From positions 124,001-188,000 of the forward strand of contig NZ_JAPDOG010000002.1 of NCBI RefSeq assembly GCF_026013545.1: a stretch of 64,000 nucleotides of DNA, in the 5' to 3' direction. The translations under genes and the position numbers were made by a program. Each line of letters opens with the position of its first letter. Within the stretch, counting starts at the first letter, position 1. Source of the DNA: Defluviimonas salinarum (GTDB lineage Bacteria > Pseudomonadota > Alphaproteobacteria > Rhodobacterales > Rhodobacteraceae). Below the pieces are notes generated by a model, which saw only the letters and a program-made list of their open reading frames with translations, did not search any database and was not told the DNA's origin. Positions 8,284-17,132 of this stretch are shown in pieces.

Positions 8284-8733
8284 ATGAAGACGACCACACG
8301 CAACCTTGCCCTCGTCTGGGCAATCCTCGTTCCGACACTCGCCTGGGCGGATGACGGTGCCGCCATCGGGGAACGCAATGCCGCCTTCGAGGCCGCATTC
8401 AACGGCGGCGACGCGGCTGGGGTTGCCGCACTCTACTCCGCCGACGCGGTGCTCATGCCGCCCGACATGGCCATGGTGAACGGGCGCGAGGGCGCCGAAG
8501 CCCTGTGGGCGGGCTTCATCGAGGCGGGGGCCACCGATCTCGACCTGACCACGGTGACGCTCGACCTCGCGGGCGACATGGCCAACGAGATCGGGACGTT
8601 CACGCTCTCGGTTCCGGACGGAAACGGTGGCATGCAGTCCGTCGCCGGCAAGTATATCGTTATCTGGAAGCGCGACGAGGCCGGGGCCTGGAACCTTCAC
8701 TGGGACATCTGGAACGCCGATCCGGCCGGTTGA
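8284..8733 (+). CDS. Secreted SnoaL/NTF2-like (DUF4440-type) protein
   Basis: The 149-aa protein has a clear signal peptide (hydrophobic residues about 6-20, cleavage after AWA). A domain of about 125 aa follows, with the pattern of the NTF2-like DUF4440/SnoaL family: N-terminal helix with RNAAFEAAFNGGDAAGVAALYSADAVLMPP, then a strand region ending in YIVIWKRDEAGAWNLHWDIWN. Family members form dimers around a hydrophobic pocket, and most have no known activity. Localisation is periplasmic. A GGGAGGGG ribosome site precedes the ATG. No neighbour suggests a substrate. Confidence 0.75.
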   Translation: MKTTTRNLALVWAILVPTLAWADDGAAIGERNAAFEAAFNGGDAAGVAALYSADAVLMPPDMAMVNGREGAEALWAGFIEAGATDLDLTTVTLDLAGDMANEIGTFTLSVPDGNGGMQSVAGKYIVIWKRDEAGAWNLHWDIWNADPAG

Positions 8734-8808
8734 GCGTCGGAAGCCGGCGCCATTCACTTCCGGCCGGCCGCGCCCCATATTGGAGTGCGTGGCGGGACGG
8801 AGGTCGGC

Positions 8809-9051
8809 ATGGCGATTATCGGGTTGATCATCATCGGGGCGGCGGCGGGCTTCATCGCGACCCGGCTGATGGGGATCGAGGCCGATCCGGTCTCGACCGT
8901 GGCGATCGGTGTGCTCGGTGCGCTCGCCGGCGGGTTGGTGATCCGGTTCATCCTGATGGTTTCGGGCTGGCTCGGCGGCTTCGTCGGGGCCGTGCTCGGT
9001 GCGATGGCTCTGATCTGGCTGTGGCGGAGCTACGGGCCGAAGGGCCGCTAG
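8809..9051 (+). CDS. Small GlsB/YeaQ/YmgE-like membrane protein
   Basis: The 80-aa product is almost wholly hydrophobic, with three predicted membrane stretches (about residues 2-20, 27-48 and 50-70). It contains Gly-rich patterns (IIIGAAAGFIATRLMG and IGVLGALAGGLVI) typical of the transglycosylase-associated/GlsB family of stress-responsive membrane proteins. The start at 8809 follows a GGAGGTCGG ribosome site. The in-frame start at 8785 would put charged residues before it and lacks such a site. Function in this family is unknown. It ends 4 bp inside the convergent TRIC-like gene. Confidence 0.7.
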   Translation: MAIIGLIIIGAAAGFIATRLMGIEADPVSTVAIGVLGALAGGLVIRFILMVSGWLGGFVGAVLGAMALIWLWRSYGPKGR

Positions 9052-9668
9052 CGGCGCGGCGGACGCGACTTGTAGACCGGTAGACTCCAGCCGAAGACCA
9101 GGCTCCCGGCGCGGAGCGTGAAGGTCACGCCGGCGCAGACCAGGAGCGCGAGCCCGGTCGGCAGGAACCCGGTCGCGAGAAGCGCGGCCGAGGCGCCGGC
9201 GAAGGCGGCGGTGACGTAAAGCTCGCCCTGCTTCAGGACCAGCGGCACCTCGTTGCACACGACGTCGCGCATCAATCCCCCGAAGCAGCCGGTCGCGACC
9301 CCCATCAGGAGCACGATTCCCCAATGCTGGCCGAGCGCCAGCGCGACGCCCGTTCCCGCCGGGACCGCGACGGCGAGCGCGCAGGCGTCGAGCCAGGTCA
9401 GCACCGTGAGCCGGCTTTCGAAGAGATGGGCGGTGAAGAAGACGAGCACCGCCGCGGCGATGGCGACCGCGACGAAGGCGGGCTCGGCGACCCAGAAGAT
9501 CGGGTTGCGGTCGAGGATCACGTCGCGCAGCGTGCCACCGCCGACGGCCGTCAGGCTCGCAACGAAGCCGAAGCCGACGATGTCGAGCTGCGCCCGGCTC
9601 GCCACCAGCGCGCCGGTCAGCGCGAAGATGAAGACCGAGGCGTAGTCGAGAAGCTCAAGCACCGTCAT
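9048..9668 (-). CDS. TRIC-like/UPF0126 membrane channel protein
   Basis: The 206-aa protein has about seven membrane segments arranged as two UPF0126 repeats. Each carries the hallmark Gly-Gly plus Arg-Asp-Val: [14 protein letters not shown] near residue 45 and [13 protein letters not shown] near residue 130. Prokaryotic members form trimeric cation channels related to animal TRIC proteins. It sits in the inner membrane. Its start lies 14 bp inside the end of rnhA, so it is translated from the same mRNA. Confidence 0.85.
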   Translation of the reverse strand: MTVLELLDYASVFIFALTGALVASRAQLDIVGFGFVASLTAVGGGTLRDVILDRNPIFWVAEPAFVAVAIAAAVLVFFTAHLFESRLTVLTWLDACALAVAVPAGTGVALALGQHWGIVLLMGVATGCFGGLMRDVVCNEVPLVLKQGELYVTAAFAGASAALLATGFLPTGLALLVCAGVTFTLRAGSLVFGWSLPVYKSRPPRR

Positions 9669-10134
9669 TGGCGGCCTTCTTCTTTGGCTTGAAGGGCTTC
9701 ATCCCCGCCCGCGCGAGCTCGTCGGCGCGCTCGTTCTCGGGGTGGCCGGCATGGCCCTTGATCCATTCCCAGCGCACCTTGTGCCGCGCCTGCGCCGCGT
9801 CGAGCCTTTGCCAGAGATCGACGTTCTTCACGGGCTTCCTGTCGGCGGTCTTCCAGCCGTTGCGCTTCCAGCCGTGGATCCATTGGCTCACGCCGTTCTT
9901 AACATAGGCGCTGTCGGTGACGACGGTGATCACAGAGGCGCGCGTCAGCGCCTCCAAGGCCGAGATCGCGGCCAGCAGCTCCATCCGGTTGTTGGTGGTT
10001 TCCGGCTCGCCCCCGTTCAGCTCGCGGGTCCTGAGCACGGTCTCGCCGTCCTTGGCGATCATCAGGACGCCCCAGCCGCCGGGGCCGGGATTGCCGGAGC
10101 AGGCCCCGTCGGTATAGGCGAAGAGCTCAGGCAT
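9655..10134 (-). CDS. rnhA: Ribonuclease HI
   Basis: Cleaves the RNA strand of RNA-DNA hybrids during replication and R-loop removal. The 159-aa protein carries the catalytic acids in [16 protein letters not shown] (Asp8), [10 protein letters not shown] (Glu), [11 protein letters not shown] (Asp) and [15 protein letters not shown] (His and Asp). Length fits family type 1. It ends with a Lys-rich tail. It overlaps the methyltransferase gene upstream by 8 bp and the TRIC-like gene downstream by 14 bp, making a run ispH-methyltransferase-rnhA-TRIC. Confidence 0.96.
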   Translation of the reverse strand: MPELFAYTDGACSGNPGPGGWGVLMIAKDGETVLRTRELNGGEPETTNNRMELLAAISALEALTRASVITVVTDSAYVKNGVSQWIHGWKRNGWKTADRKPVKNVDLWQRLDAAQARHKVRWEWIKGHAGHPENERADELARAGMKPFKPKKKAANDGA

Positions 10135-10720
10135 GGGCGCGGACGATGATCCAGGGGTCGGGCGTTCCGGCGAGGCCGGTCTCGACGCCCTCGTCGGTGT
10201 CGGTGACGGTGAACCCCGCCGCCGCGAGCAGGCCGAGAAGCTCGTCGCGGCCGAGATAGGTGTAGAACCGGTCGAGCGTGTCGCGCCCCTCGCCGGTGCC
10301 GGTCTTCATGCCGATATGGAGGAGGCCACCCGCTGTCAGCGCCCGGTGCAGCGCGGCGAGGTGGCGCGGCAGGTCGGCGCGCGGCGCGTGGAGCAGCGAG
10401 AAGTTCGCCCAGATGCCGTCATAGGCCGCGATCGCGTCGATATCGTCGAAGGTCGCCAGCCGGGCGCCGATCGCGTGGCGCGCGTTGGCGAGCGCGACCA
10501 TTGCCGGGGCGGCGTCGACCGGATCGGGGAGGAGGCCGGCCGCGCGCATGAAGGCCGAGGCATCGGCCGGGCCGCAGCCGAGGTCGAGCACCCGCGCGCC
10601 CTTCGGCAGTGCGGCGATGAAGCCCGCGAGGTGCCGGTCGGGGCGCTCCGCGGCGAACCGTGCGGCATAGTCCGCGGCCTTCGCGTCGTAGACGGCCAGG
10701 GTACGTTCGTCGGCGCTCAT
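10127..10720 (-). CDS. Class I SAM-dependent methyltransferase
   Basis: The 197-aa protein has a Rossmann-type methyltransferase fold. Motif I is [15 protein letters not shown] near residue 45, an acidic residue follows in [12 protein letters not shown], and [16 protein letters not shown] is the usual post-motif segment. It resembles the small UbiE/TehB-like group that often has unknown substrates. There are no membrane segments. It overlaps ispH by 4 bp and rnhA by 8 bp, so it belongs to that operon, but the neighbours do not identify its substrate. Confidence 0.8.
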   Translation of the reverse strand: MSADERTLAVYDAKAADYAARFAAERPDRHLAGFIAALPKGARVLDLGCGPADASAFMRAAGLLPDPVDAAPAMVALANARHAIGARLATFDDIDAIAAYDGIWANFSLLHAPRADLPRHLAALHRALTAGGLLHIGMKTGTGEGRDTLDRFYTYLGRDELLGLLAAAGFTVTDTDEGVETGLAGTPDPWIIVRAHA

Positions 10721-11664
10721 GCCGGTTCCCGCAGCACGCGCGGCACCTTGAACTCGACGCGCTCGCGCGCGGTTTCCACGAGTTCCACGGTCACGTCGAA
10801 ATGGTCGCGAAATGCGTCGATCACCTCGTTCACCAGCACTTCCGGCGCCGAGGCGCCCGCGGTCACGCCGACCGCGCGGATACCGTCGAGCGCGCGCCAG
10901 TCGATATCCGTGGCGCGCTGCACGAGCTGGGCATAGGCGCAGCCCGCGGCTCGGCCAACTTCCACGAGGCGCTTCGAGTTCGAGGAGTTCGGCGCGCCGA
11001 TCACGAGAAGCGCGTCGATCCTCGCCGCGATCGCCTTGACCGCCTCCTGGCGGTTGGTCGTGGCGTAGCAGATGTCTTCCTTGTGCGGCCCGACGATGGC
11101 GGGGAACCGCGCCTTCAGCGCCGCGACGATTCCGGCGGTGTCATCGACCGAAAGCGTCGTCTGGGTGATGAAGGCGAGCCTTTCGGGATCGCGCGGGGCG
11201 ATCCGAGCCACGTCCGCGACCGTCTCGACCAGCAGCACCTCGCCCTCGGGAAGCTGGCCCATCGTGCCGAGTGTCTCGGGATGGCCCTCATGGCCGATCA
11301 TCACCATCTGGAGCCCGTTCTGGAAATGTCGTTCGGCCTCGATATGGACCTTGGAGACCAGCGGGCAGGTGGCATCGACATAGGTCATCGCGCGCCGCTC
11401 GGCCTCGGCCGGAACCGATTTCGGCACGCCGTGGGCGGAGAAGATCACCGGGCGGTCGGCGGGGCAGTCGTCGAGCTCCTCGACGAAGACAGCGCCCTTG
11501 GCGCGGAGCCCGTCGACGACGAACTTGTTGTGCACGATCTCGTGGCGCACATAGACCGGCGCACCCCATTTCTCGAGCGCCATCTCGACGATCTTGATCG
11601 CGCGGTCGACGCCCGCGCAGAAGCCGCGCGGCGCGGCGAGATAAAGGGTGAGGGGCTTGGGCAT
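10717..11664 (-). CDS. ispH: 4-hydroxy-3-methylbut-2-enyl diphosphate reductase
   Basis: Last step of the MEP isoprenoid pathway, converting HMBPP to IPP and DMAPP with a [4Fe-4S] cluster. The 315-aa protein shows the cluster cysteines in [24 protein letters not shown] and [11 protein letters not shown], plus EIVHN and the [10 protein letters not shown] block. Length is typical. It is the first gene of the minus-strand run ending at the TRIC-like gene. The spacer between it and the upstream NYN gene holds a terminator hairpin, so it probably has its own promoter. Confidence 0.96.
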   Translation of the reverse strand: MPKPLTLYLAAPRGFCAGVDRAIKIVEMALEKWGAPVYVRHEIVHNKFVVDGLRAKGAVFVEELDDCPADRPVIFSAHGVPKSVPAEAERRAMTYVDATCPLVSKVHIEAERHFQNGLQMVMIGHEGHPETLGTMGQLPEGEVLLVETVADVARIAPRDPERLAFITQTTLSVDDTAGIVAALKARFPAIVGPHKEDICYATTNRQEAVKAIAARIDALLVIGAPNSSNSKRLVEVGRAAGCAYAQLVQRATDIDWRALDGIRAVGVTAGASAPEVLVNEVIDAFRDHFDVTVELVETARERVEFKVPRVLREPA

Positions 11665-11723
11665 GGCAGGGTCCGCGGCTCGACGTGCGCCACAGACCTA
11701 TGCGGCCCGGCGTCTCGCGTCCA

Positions 11724-11760
11724 GCCCCGGAAAGATGAAACCGGGGCACGGAGGCCCCGG
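11724..11760 (-). terminator. Terminator with two alternative hairpins between NYN gene and ispH
   Basis: Three GC arms occur: GCCCCGG (11724-11730), CCGGGGC (11741-11747) and GCCCCGG (11754-11760). The middle arm can pair with either flank. Read on the minus strand, the pair 11754-11760/11741-11747 is followed by a T-rich run, as in a terminator for the NYN-domain gene. The other pairing would disrupt it. Confidence 0.5.
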
Positions 11761-11768
11761 ATCCGTTG

Positions 11769-12341
11769 TCAGCCGTTGCTCGCGGTCGCTTCCTCGCGCT
11801 CGAAGCGGGTCTCGCGCGGGGGGCGACCGATTACCTCGCGGAGCGCGTCGAGCTCGATGAAGTTGTCGGCCTGACGGCGCAGCTCGTCAGCGATCATCGG
11901 CGGCTGCGAGCGGATCGTCGAGACGACCGAGACCCGAACCCCCTGGCGCTGCAAGCTCTCGACCAGCGGGCGGAAGTCGCCGTCGCCCGAGAACAGCACG
12001 ATATGGTCGACGCGCGGCGCAAGCTCCATCGCATCGACCGTGAGCTCGATGTCCATGTTGCCCTTGACCTTCCGCCGGCCCTGGCTGTCGGTGTATTCCT
12101 TCGCGGGCTTCGTCACCATGGTGAAGCCGTTGTAGTGGAGCCAGTCGACGAGTGGCCGGATCGGTGAGTAGTCGTCGTTCTCGAGCAGTGCGGTGTAGTA
12201 GAATGCGCGCAACAACTTTCCGCGGCGCTCGAACTCCTGACGAAGGAGCTTGTAGTCGATGTCGAATCCGAGTGCTTTGGCGGCCGCGTATAGATTCGAT
12301 CCGTCAATGAACAGCGCGAGCCGTTCGTCCTTGTAGAACAT
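11769..12341 (-). CDS. NYN-domain (LabA-like, PIN-fold) protein
   Basis: The 190-aa protein matches the LabA/DUF88 NYN family, a PIN-like nuclease fold with clustered acidic residues. These are seen in ALFIDGSNLYAAAK near residue 10, KGNMDIELTVDAM, and VLFSGDGDFRPLVESL. The last segment is the usual SGDGDF motif. Family members are predicted RNases, and a few act in regulation. The ATG at 12341 has an AGAGGA site at good distance. The TTG one codon earlier is less likely. It is divergent from folK across a 103-bp spacer. Confidence 0.85.
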   Translation of the reverse strand: MFYKDERLALFIDGSNLYAAAKALGFDIDYKLLRQEFERRGKLLRAFYYTALLENDDYSPIRPLVDWLHYNGFTMVTKPAKEYTDSQGRRKVKGNMDIELTVDAMELAPRVDHIVLFSGDGDFRPLVESLQRQGVRVSVVSTIRSQPPMIADELRRQADNFIELDALREVIGRPPRETRFEREEATASNG

Positions 12342-12444
12342 CAATGGGTCCTCTCAAATATCGCCGCCGATGATCCATTAAACGTTTGGGTGGGCAAACT
12401 GGACCTACGACGACGTTCTTCCCCTTGCTTAGGACTTAGACAGA

Positions 12445-13032
12445 GTGACACAAAAAAGGGTATCTGTCCAAAAGGATAGGCTAGCAGCAATCGCGCTCGG
12501 AGGCAACGAGCCATCACCGTCTGGCGATCCGTCCGAAACGCTCGTTTCGGCGCTCCGCGAGATCGCCGGGCGGATCGGGCCGCTCGCCGCTGTGTCGCGG
12601 TTTTTCCGCACCCCGGCCTTCCCGGCCGGTTCGGGCCCGGACTTCGTCAATGCCGCGGCAATCGTGGAAACCGGCCTCGCGGCAGAGGAGGTGCTCGCCG
12701 TGCTGCACGAGATCGAGGCGCGCCACGGTCGCGAGAGGTTGCGGCGCTGGGGTGCGCGCACGCTCGACCTCGACCTGCTGTGGCTCGGCGACCGGGTCGC
12801 GCCCGATCCGGAGACCCAGGCCGCCTGGGTCGGGCTGCCGCCCGAGCGTCAGCGCGCCGAGGCGCCGGACCGGCTGATCCTGCCGCATCCGCGGCTGCAG
12901 GATCGCGGTTTCGTGCTGATTCCCCTCGCCGAGATCGCGCCCGGCTGGCGCCATCCGGCGACGGGGCAAAGCGTGGCAGAGATGGCAGATGCCCTGCCGG
13001 AGGCCGAGAAAGCGGAGATTTGCCCGCTTTGA
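12445..13032 (+). CDS. folK: 2-amino-4-hydroxy-6-hydroxymethyldihydropteridine pyrophosphokinase
   Basis: Folate biosynthesis: transfers pyrophosphate from ATP to hydroxymethyl-dihydropterin. The 195-aa protein shows AIALGGNEPSP, the FFRTPAFPAGSGPDFVNAA pterin-binding block, and the signature RWGARTLDLDLLWLGD with its metal-binding Asp pair. HPRLQDRGFVLIPL completes the fold. The GTG start at 12445 has no obvious Shine-Dalgarno sequence, and no better in-frame start precedes ALGGN. It may be transcribed alone, since a good promoter for rpoZ follows it. Confidence 0.92.
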   Translation: MTQKRVSVQKDRLAAIALGGNEPSPSGDPSETLVSALREIAGRIGPLAAVSRFFRTPAFPAGSGPDFVNAAAIVETGLAAEEVLAVLHEIEARHGRERLRRWGARTLDLDLLWLGDRVAPDPETQAAWVGLPPERQRAEAPDRLILPHPRLQDRGFVLIPLAEIAPGWRHPATGQSVAEMADALPEAEKAEICPL

Positions 13033-13046
13033 CAGGGAAACTTCGC

Positions 13047-13075
13047 TTGTCAAGGGGGAGCGGAGCGCCTAAATA
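13047..13075 (+). promoter_or_regulatory. Sigma70-type promoter for rpoZ-rsh
   Basis: TTGTCA (13047-13052) and TAAATA (13070-13075) are separated by exactly 17 bp and sit 37 bases before the rpoZ start. The leader can fold GCTCCA/TGGAGC arms around the ribosome-binding region. Confidence 0.65.
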
Positions 13076-13112
13076 GCGGGCTCCATATCTCCCAATCCGA
13101 TTGGAGCTCCGA

Positions 13113-13466
13113 ATGGCCCGCGTGACGGTTGAAGACTGCGTTGACAAGGTTCCGAACCGGTTCGAGCTGGTGATGCTCGCCGCGCATCGGGCGCGCGAGA
13201 TCGCTGCCGGCGCCCCGCTCACGATCGACCGCGACAACGACAAGAACCCCGTCGTCTCGTTGCGCGAGATCGCCGACGAGACCCAGACCGCCGGAGACCT
13301 GCGCGAGCGCATGATCGAAAGCAACCAGACCCAGATCGAGGTCGACGAGCCCGAGGAAGATTCGATGGCGCTCCTGATGGGTGCCGAGGTCGACCGGCCC
13401 GAGGCCGACGATATGTCGGAGGAGAAACTGCTCCGGGCGCTGATGGAAGCGCAGGGGCAGGGCTGA
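13113..13466 (+). CDS. rpoZ: RNA polymerase omega subunit
   Basis: The 117-aa protein matches omega: [30 protein letters not shown] is the conserved N-terminal region that wraps the beta-prime C-terminus, followed by [13 protein letters not shown]. Omega helps assemble core polymerase and forms part of one ppGpp site. This fits its place 30 bp ahead of the RelA/SpoT homologue. The acidic tail is longer than in enterobacteria, as is common in alphaproteobacteria. The start at 13113 was chosen over 13101 by homology and a TTGGAG site. Confidence 0.95.
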   Translation: MARVTVEDCVDKVPNRFELVMLAAHRAREIAAGAPLTIDRDNDKNPVVSLREIADETQTAGDLRERMIESNQTQIEVDEPEEDSMALLMGAEVDRPEADDMSEEKLLRALMEAQGQG

Positions 13467-13496
13467 GCCCACTCTAGCCGAGGCGCGCGGACCGGA

Positions 13497-15617
13497 ATGA
13501 TCGATGTCGAAGACCTGATCGCGCTGGTCCGCAATTACAATCCCCGTACCAATGCCGACCTGATTCGCCGTGCCTACGACTACGGCCGGGAAATGCATGA
13601 GGGGCAGAAGCGCCATTCCGGCGAGGATTACTTCTCCCATCCCGTCGCCGTTGCGGCGATCCTGACCGAGCAGCGGCTCGACGACGCCTCGATCGTCACC
13701 GCGCTCCTGCACGACACGATCGAAGACACCAAGTCGACCTATGCCGAGATCGAGGAGCGGTTCGGCACCGATATCGCCGAGCTTGTCGACGGCGTCACCA
13801 AGCTGACCAATCTGCAGCTTTCGTCCACGGCATCGAAGCAGTCAGAGAACTTCCGCAAGCTGTTCATGGCGATGTCGAAGGATCTGCGCGTCATCCTCGT
13901 CAAGCTCGCCGACCGGCTGCACAACATGCGCACGATCAAGTCGCTGCCTCATGAGAAGCAGGTTCGCAAGGCGCGCGAGACGATGGACATATTCGCGCCG
14001 CTCGCCGGCCGGATGGGCATGCAGTGGATGCGCGAGGAGCTTGAGGATCTCTCGTTCCGCGTCGTCAACCTCGAGGCGCGCTCCTCGATCATCCGCCGCT
14101 TCATCACGCTGCAGAAGGAAACCGGCGACGTGATCCACAAGATCACCGCCGACATTCGCGCAGAGATGGAGAAGGAGGGCGTCGAGGCCGATGTCTTCGG
14201 ACGGGCCAAAAAGCCCTATTCGATCTGGCGCAAGATGCAGGAGAAGCAGCTCGCCTTCTCGCGGCTCTCAGACATCTACGGCTTCCGGGTGATCTGCCGC
14301 AACGAGGCCGACTGCTACCGCATTCTCGGCGCGATCCACCGCCGCTGGCGGGCGGTGCCGGGACGGTTCAAGGACTACATCAGCCAACCGAAATCGAACG
14401 GCTACCGCTCGATCCACACGACCGTCTCGGGCCGCGACGGCAAGCGCGTCGAAGTGCAGATCCGCACCCGCCAGATGCACGAGGTCGCCGAGGCCGGGGT
14501 CGCCGCGCACTGGTCCTACCGCGACGGCGAGCGGGCGCGGAACCCGTTCGCGGTCGATCCGGCGAAGTGGATCGCCTCGCTGACCGAACGCTTCGACAAT
14601 GGCGAGGATCACGACGAGTTCCTCGAGAACGTGAAGCTCGAGATGTATTCCGACCAGGTCTTCTGCTTCACGCCGAAGGGCGACGTGGTGCAGCTGCCGA
14701 AGGGCGCGACGCCGATCGACTTCGCCTATTCGATCCACACGCGGATCGGCAATTCGACGGTCGGCGCCAAGGTGGACGGCATCAGGGTGCCGCTCTGGAC
14801 CCGGCTCAAGAACGGCCAGTCGGTCGAGATCATCACCGCCACCGGCCAGCGCCCGCAGGCGACCTGGATCGACATCGTGGTAACCGGGCGCGCCAAGTCG
14901 GCGATCCGCCGCAGCCTGCGCGAAGAGGACCGCGAGCGGTTCGTCAAGCTCGGCCAGGAACTCGCGCGCGTCGCCTTCGAGCATCACGGCCGCAAGGCCA
15001 CCGAAAAGGCGCTCAGGACTGCGGCGAAGACGCTCGGGCTCTCCGACGAGACCGAGGTTCTGGCACGCCTTGGCAGCGCAGAACTGACCGCGCGCGAGGT
15101 GATCGAGGCGATCTATCCCGAGCTCGCGACCCAGCCCGTCGAGGAGGTCGACGCCCGCCGCCCGGTCGTGGGCCTGATGGCCGACCAGTCCTTCCGCCGC
15201 GCCAACTGCTGCCAGCCGGTGCCGGGCGAGCGCATCGTCGGCATCACCTATCGCGGCCAAGGCGTCGTCGTCCATGCGATCGACTGCCCCGCGCTTGCCG
15301 AGTTCGAGGAGCAACCGGCCCGCTGGGTCGACCTGCGCTGGCATTCGGGCCGTCATGCCCCGGTCCATTCCGTCAGCCTCAACCTCACGATTGCCAACGA
15401 CGCGGGTGTGCTGGGGCGCATCTGCACCTTGATCGGCGAGCAGAAGGCCAATATCTCCGATCTGACTTTCGTCGACAGAAAGCCGGATTTTTACCGTCTT
15501 ATTGTGGAAGTCGATCTAAGGGATGCCGAGCATCTGCACATGGTGCTGACCGCGCTGGAGGCGGAAAGCGACGTTGCGCAAGTGGAGCGTTACCGCGACC
15601 TCGGTCGCAAGCCCTGA
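13497..15617 (+). CDS. spoT: Bifunctional (p)ppGpp synthetase/hydrolase (RelA/SpoT homologue)
   Basis: The stringent-response enzyme, 706 aa. Domains in order are: HD hydrolase with HDTIED at residues 72-77; synthetase with RFKDYISQPKSNGYRSIHT and the EVQIRTRQMHEVAE block; TGS near residue 390 (FCFTPKGDVVQLPKGATPIDFAY); and a C-terminal ACT domain (LTIANDAGVLGRI). Both catalytic regions look intact, so synthesis and hydrolysis are expected, as for the single long RSH protein of most alphaproteobacteria. The start at 13497 overlaps no gene. It is co-directional with rpoZ and the DUF2062 gene. Confidence 0.95.
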   Translation: MIDVEDLIALVRNYNPRTNADLIRRAYDYGREMHEGQKRHSGEDYFSHPVAVAAILTEQRLDDASIVTALLHDTIEDTKSTYAEIEERFGTDIAELVDGVTKLTNLQLSSTASKQSENFRKLFMAMSKDLRVILVKLADRLHNMRTIKSLPHEKQVRKARETMDIFAPLAGRMGMQWMREELEDLSFRVVNLEARSSIIRRFITLQKETGDVIHKITADIRAEMEKEGVEADVFGRAKKPYSIWRKMQEKQLAFSRLSDIYGFRVICRNEADCYRILGAIHRRWRAVPGRFKDYISQPKSNGYRSIHTTVSGRDGKRVEVQIRTRQMHEVAEAGVAAHWSYRDGERARNPFAVDPAKWIASLTERFDNGEDHDEFLENVKLEMYSDQVFCFTPKGDVVQLPKGATPIDFAYSIHTRIGNSTVGAKVDGIRVPLWTRLKNGQSVEIITATGQRPQATWIDIVVTGRAKSAIRRSLREEDRERFVKLGQELARVAFEHHGRKATEKALRTAAKTLGLSDETEVLARLGSAELTAREVIEAIYPELATQPVEEVDARRPVVGLMADQSFRRANCCQPVPGERIVGITYRGQGVVVHAIDCPALAEFEEQPARWVDLRWHSGRHAPVHSVSLNLTIANDAGVLGRICTLIGEQKANISDLTFVDRKPDFYRLIVEVDLRDAEHLHMVLTALEAESDVAQVERYRDLGRKP

Positions 15618-15638
15618 GGGGCGGAAGGGGAACGGGAA

Positions 15639-16307
15639 TTGGTCTTCAAGCGCCGCAATCCGAGGTCTTACCTCAGGATCCTAGCCGAGGCCCTGTGGCC
15701 GCGCGGCGGCTGGACCCGCGCCTTCCACTACGTCAAGCACCGCGTCCGCCGACTGCCCGACCGCGCCGACCGGATCGCGCGTGGCGTGGGCGCGGGCGTC
15801 TTCATCAGCTTCACGCCGCTCTTTGGTCTCCACTTCATCGGCGCGGCGCTTGTTGCCAAGGCGGTTCGCGGCAACATCCTCGCGGCGCTCCTCGGTACCT
15901 TCTTCGGCAACCCGCTGACCTTTCCGATTATCGCCTTCACCTCGATGAAGCTCGGTCACCTGATCCTCGGCACCGATTTCGACGAGACCCAGCACGCGAC
16001 TCTCTTCGGCAAGTTCGCCGATGCGGGCAAGGATCTGAAGCATAACTTCATTGCCATCTTCACGCCGGAGACGACGCGCTGGCACGGGCTCTACAATTTC
16101 TGGAACGAAGTGTTCCTGCCCTATCTCGTCGGCGGCCTGCTGCCCGGTATCGTGGCCGGCGTGGCCTGCTACTACCTGTCGGAGCCGCTGATCGCCGCCT
16201 ATCAGAAGCACCGCCGCAAGCGGCTCAAGGACCGGTTCGAGAAGCTCAAGGCCAAGCTCCACGCCCGCGTCGAGGAGCGGCACGAGAAGGCGGAGCGGGA
16301 ATCGTAA
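15639..16307 (+). CDS. DUF2062 membrane protein
   Basis: The 222-aa protein starts at TTG (15639), behind a purine-rich GGAAGGGGAACGGG ribosome site. It contains the DUF2062 pattern: RGVGAGVFISFTPLFGLHFIGAALVAKAVRGNILAALLGTFFGNPLTFPI. There are two or three membrane spans plus another near residues 160-182, and a long basic, charged C-terminal helix. Function is unknown for this family. It lies 21 bp after the RSH gene and upstream of pdxJ, an arrangement I recognise from other Rhodobacteraceae, so it is likely co-transcribed. Confidence 0.85.
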   Translation: MVFKRRNPRSYLRILAEALWPRGGWTRAFHYVKHRVRRLPDRADRIARGVGAGVFISFTPLFGLHFIGAALVAKAVRGNILAALLGTFFGNPLTFPIIAFTSMKLGHLILGTDFDETQHATLFGKFADAGKDLKHNFIAIFTPETTRWHGLYNFWNEVFLPYLVGGLLPGIVAGVACYYLSEPLIAAYQKHRRKRLKDRFEKLKAKLHARVEERHEKAERES

Positions 16308-16385
16308 CCGTCACATATCGGCCGTTCACAGCGCGGGGGCGGGCGGTCTAGTCTCGGGCAGGATCAACGAAGGGGAGGACGGCGC

Positions 16386-17132
16386 GTGGACCATCTGCGG
16401 CTTGGCGTGAACATCGACCATGTGGCGACCGTGCGAAACGCGCGCGGATCGGCCTATCCTGACCCGGTGCGCGCCGCGAAACTGGCCGAGGAGGCCGGGG
16501 CCGACGGTATCACCGCGCATCTGAGGGAGGATCGCCGCCACATCACGGACACCGACATCGAGCGGCTGATGGAGGCGCTGTCGGTGCCCTTGAACTTCGA
16601 GATGGCCGCGACCGAGGAAATGCAGCGGATCGCGCTCCGCCACCGGCCGCACGCGGTCTGCATCGTGCCCGAGAAGCGCGAGGAGCGGACCACCGAGGGT
16701 GGGCTCGAGGTCGCGCGCGAGGAGAACCGGCTCGCGCATTTCATCGCGCCCCTGGCCGAGGCCGGATGCCGCGTCTCGATCTTCATCGCCGCCGACGCCG
16801 CCCAGATCGAGGCCGCCCACCGGATCGGCGCGGCGGTGGTGGAGCTTCACACCGGCGCCTATTGCGACTTCCACGCCGAGGGGAAGGTCGCCGAGCGCGA
16901 TGCGGAACTGGCGCGGCTGCGCGAGATGTCGGCCTTCGCCCATTCGCTCGGGCTCGAGGTCCATGCCGGCCACGGGCTGACCTATGACACCGTGGGTCCG
17001 GTCGCGGCCTTTCCCGAGGTGCGGGAACTCAACATCGGTCATTTTCTCATCGGCGAGGCGATCTTCACCGGCCTCCAGCCCGCGATCGCGGAGATGCGCC
17101 GCCTGATGGACGCGGCGCGGCCCGAGGCATGA
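16386..17132 (+). CDS. pdxJ: Pyridoxine 5'-phosphate synthase
   Basis: Condenses 3-amino-2-oxopropyl phosphate with deoxyxylulose 5-phosphate in vitamin B6 synthesis. The 248-aa TIM barrel is recognised from [22 protein letters not shown] at the start, [16 protein letters not shown], and [15 protein letters not shown] and [12 protein letters not shown] near the end. The GTG start follows a GGGGAGGA ribosome site. The stop overlaps the quinone-reductase gene by 4 bp (ATGA). Confidence 0.96.
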   Translation: MDHLRLGVNIDHVATVRNARGSAYPDPVRAAKLAEEAGADGITAHLREDRRHITDTDIERLMEALSVPLNFEMAATEEMQRIALRHRPHAVCIVPEKREERTTEGGLEVAREENRLAHFIAPLAEAGCRVSIFIAADAAQIEAAHRIGAAVVELHTGAYCDFHAEGKVAERDAELARLREMSAFAHSLGLEVHAGHGLTYDTVGPVAAFPEVRELNIGHFLIGEAIFTGLQPAIAEMRRLMDAARPEA

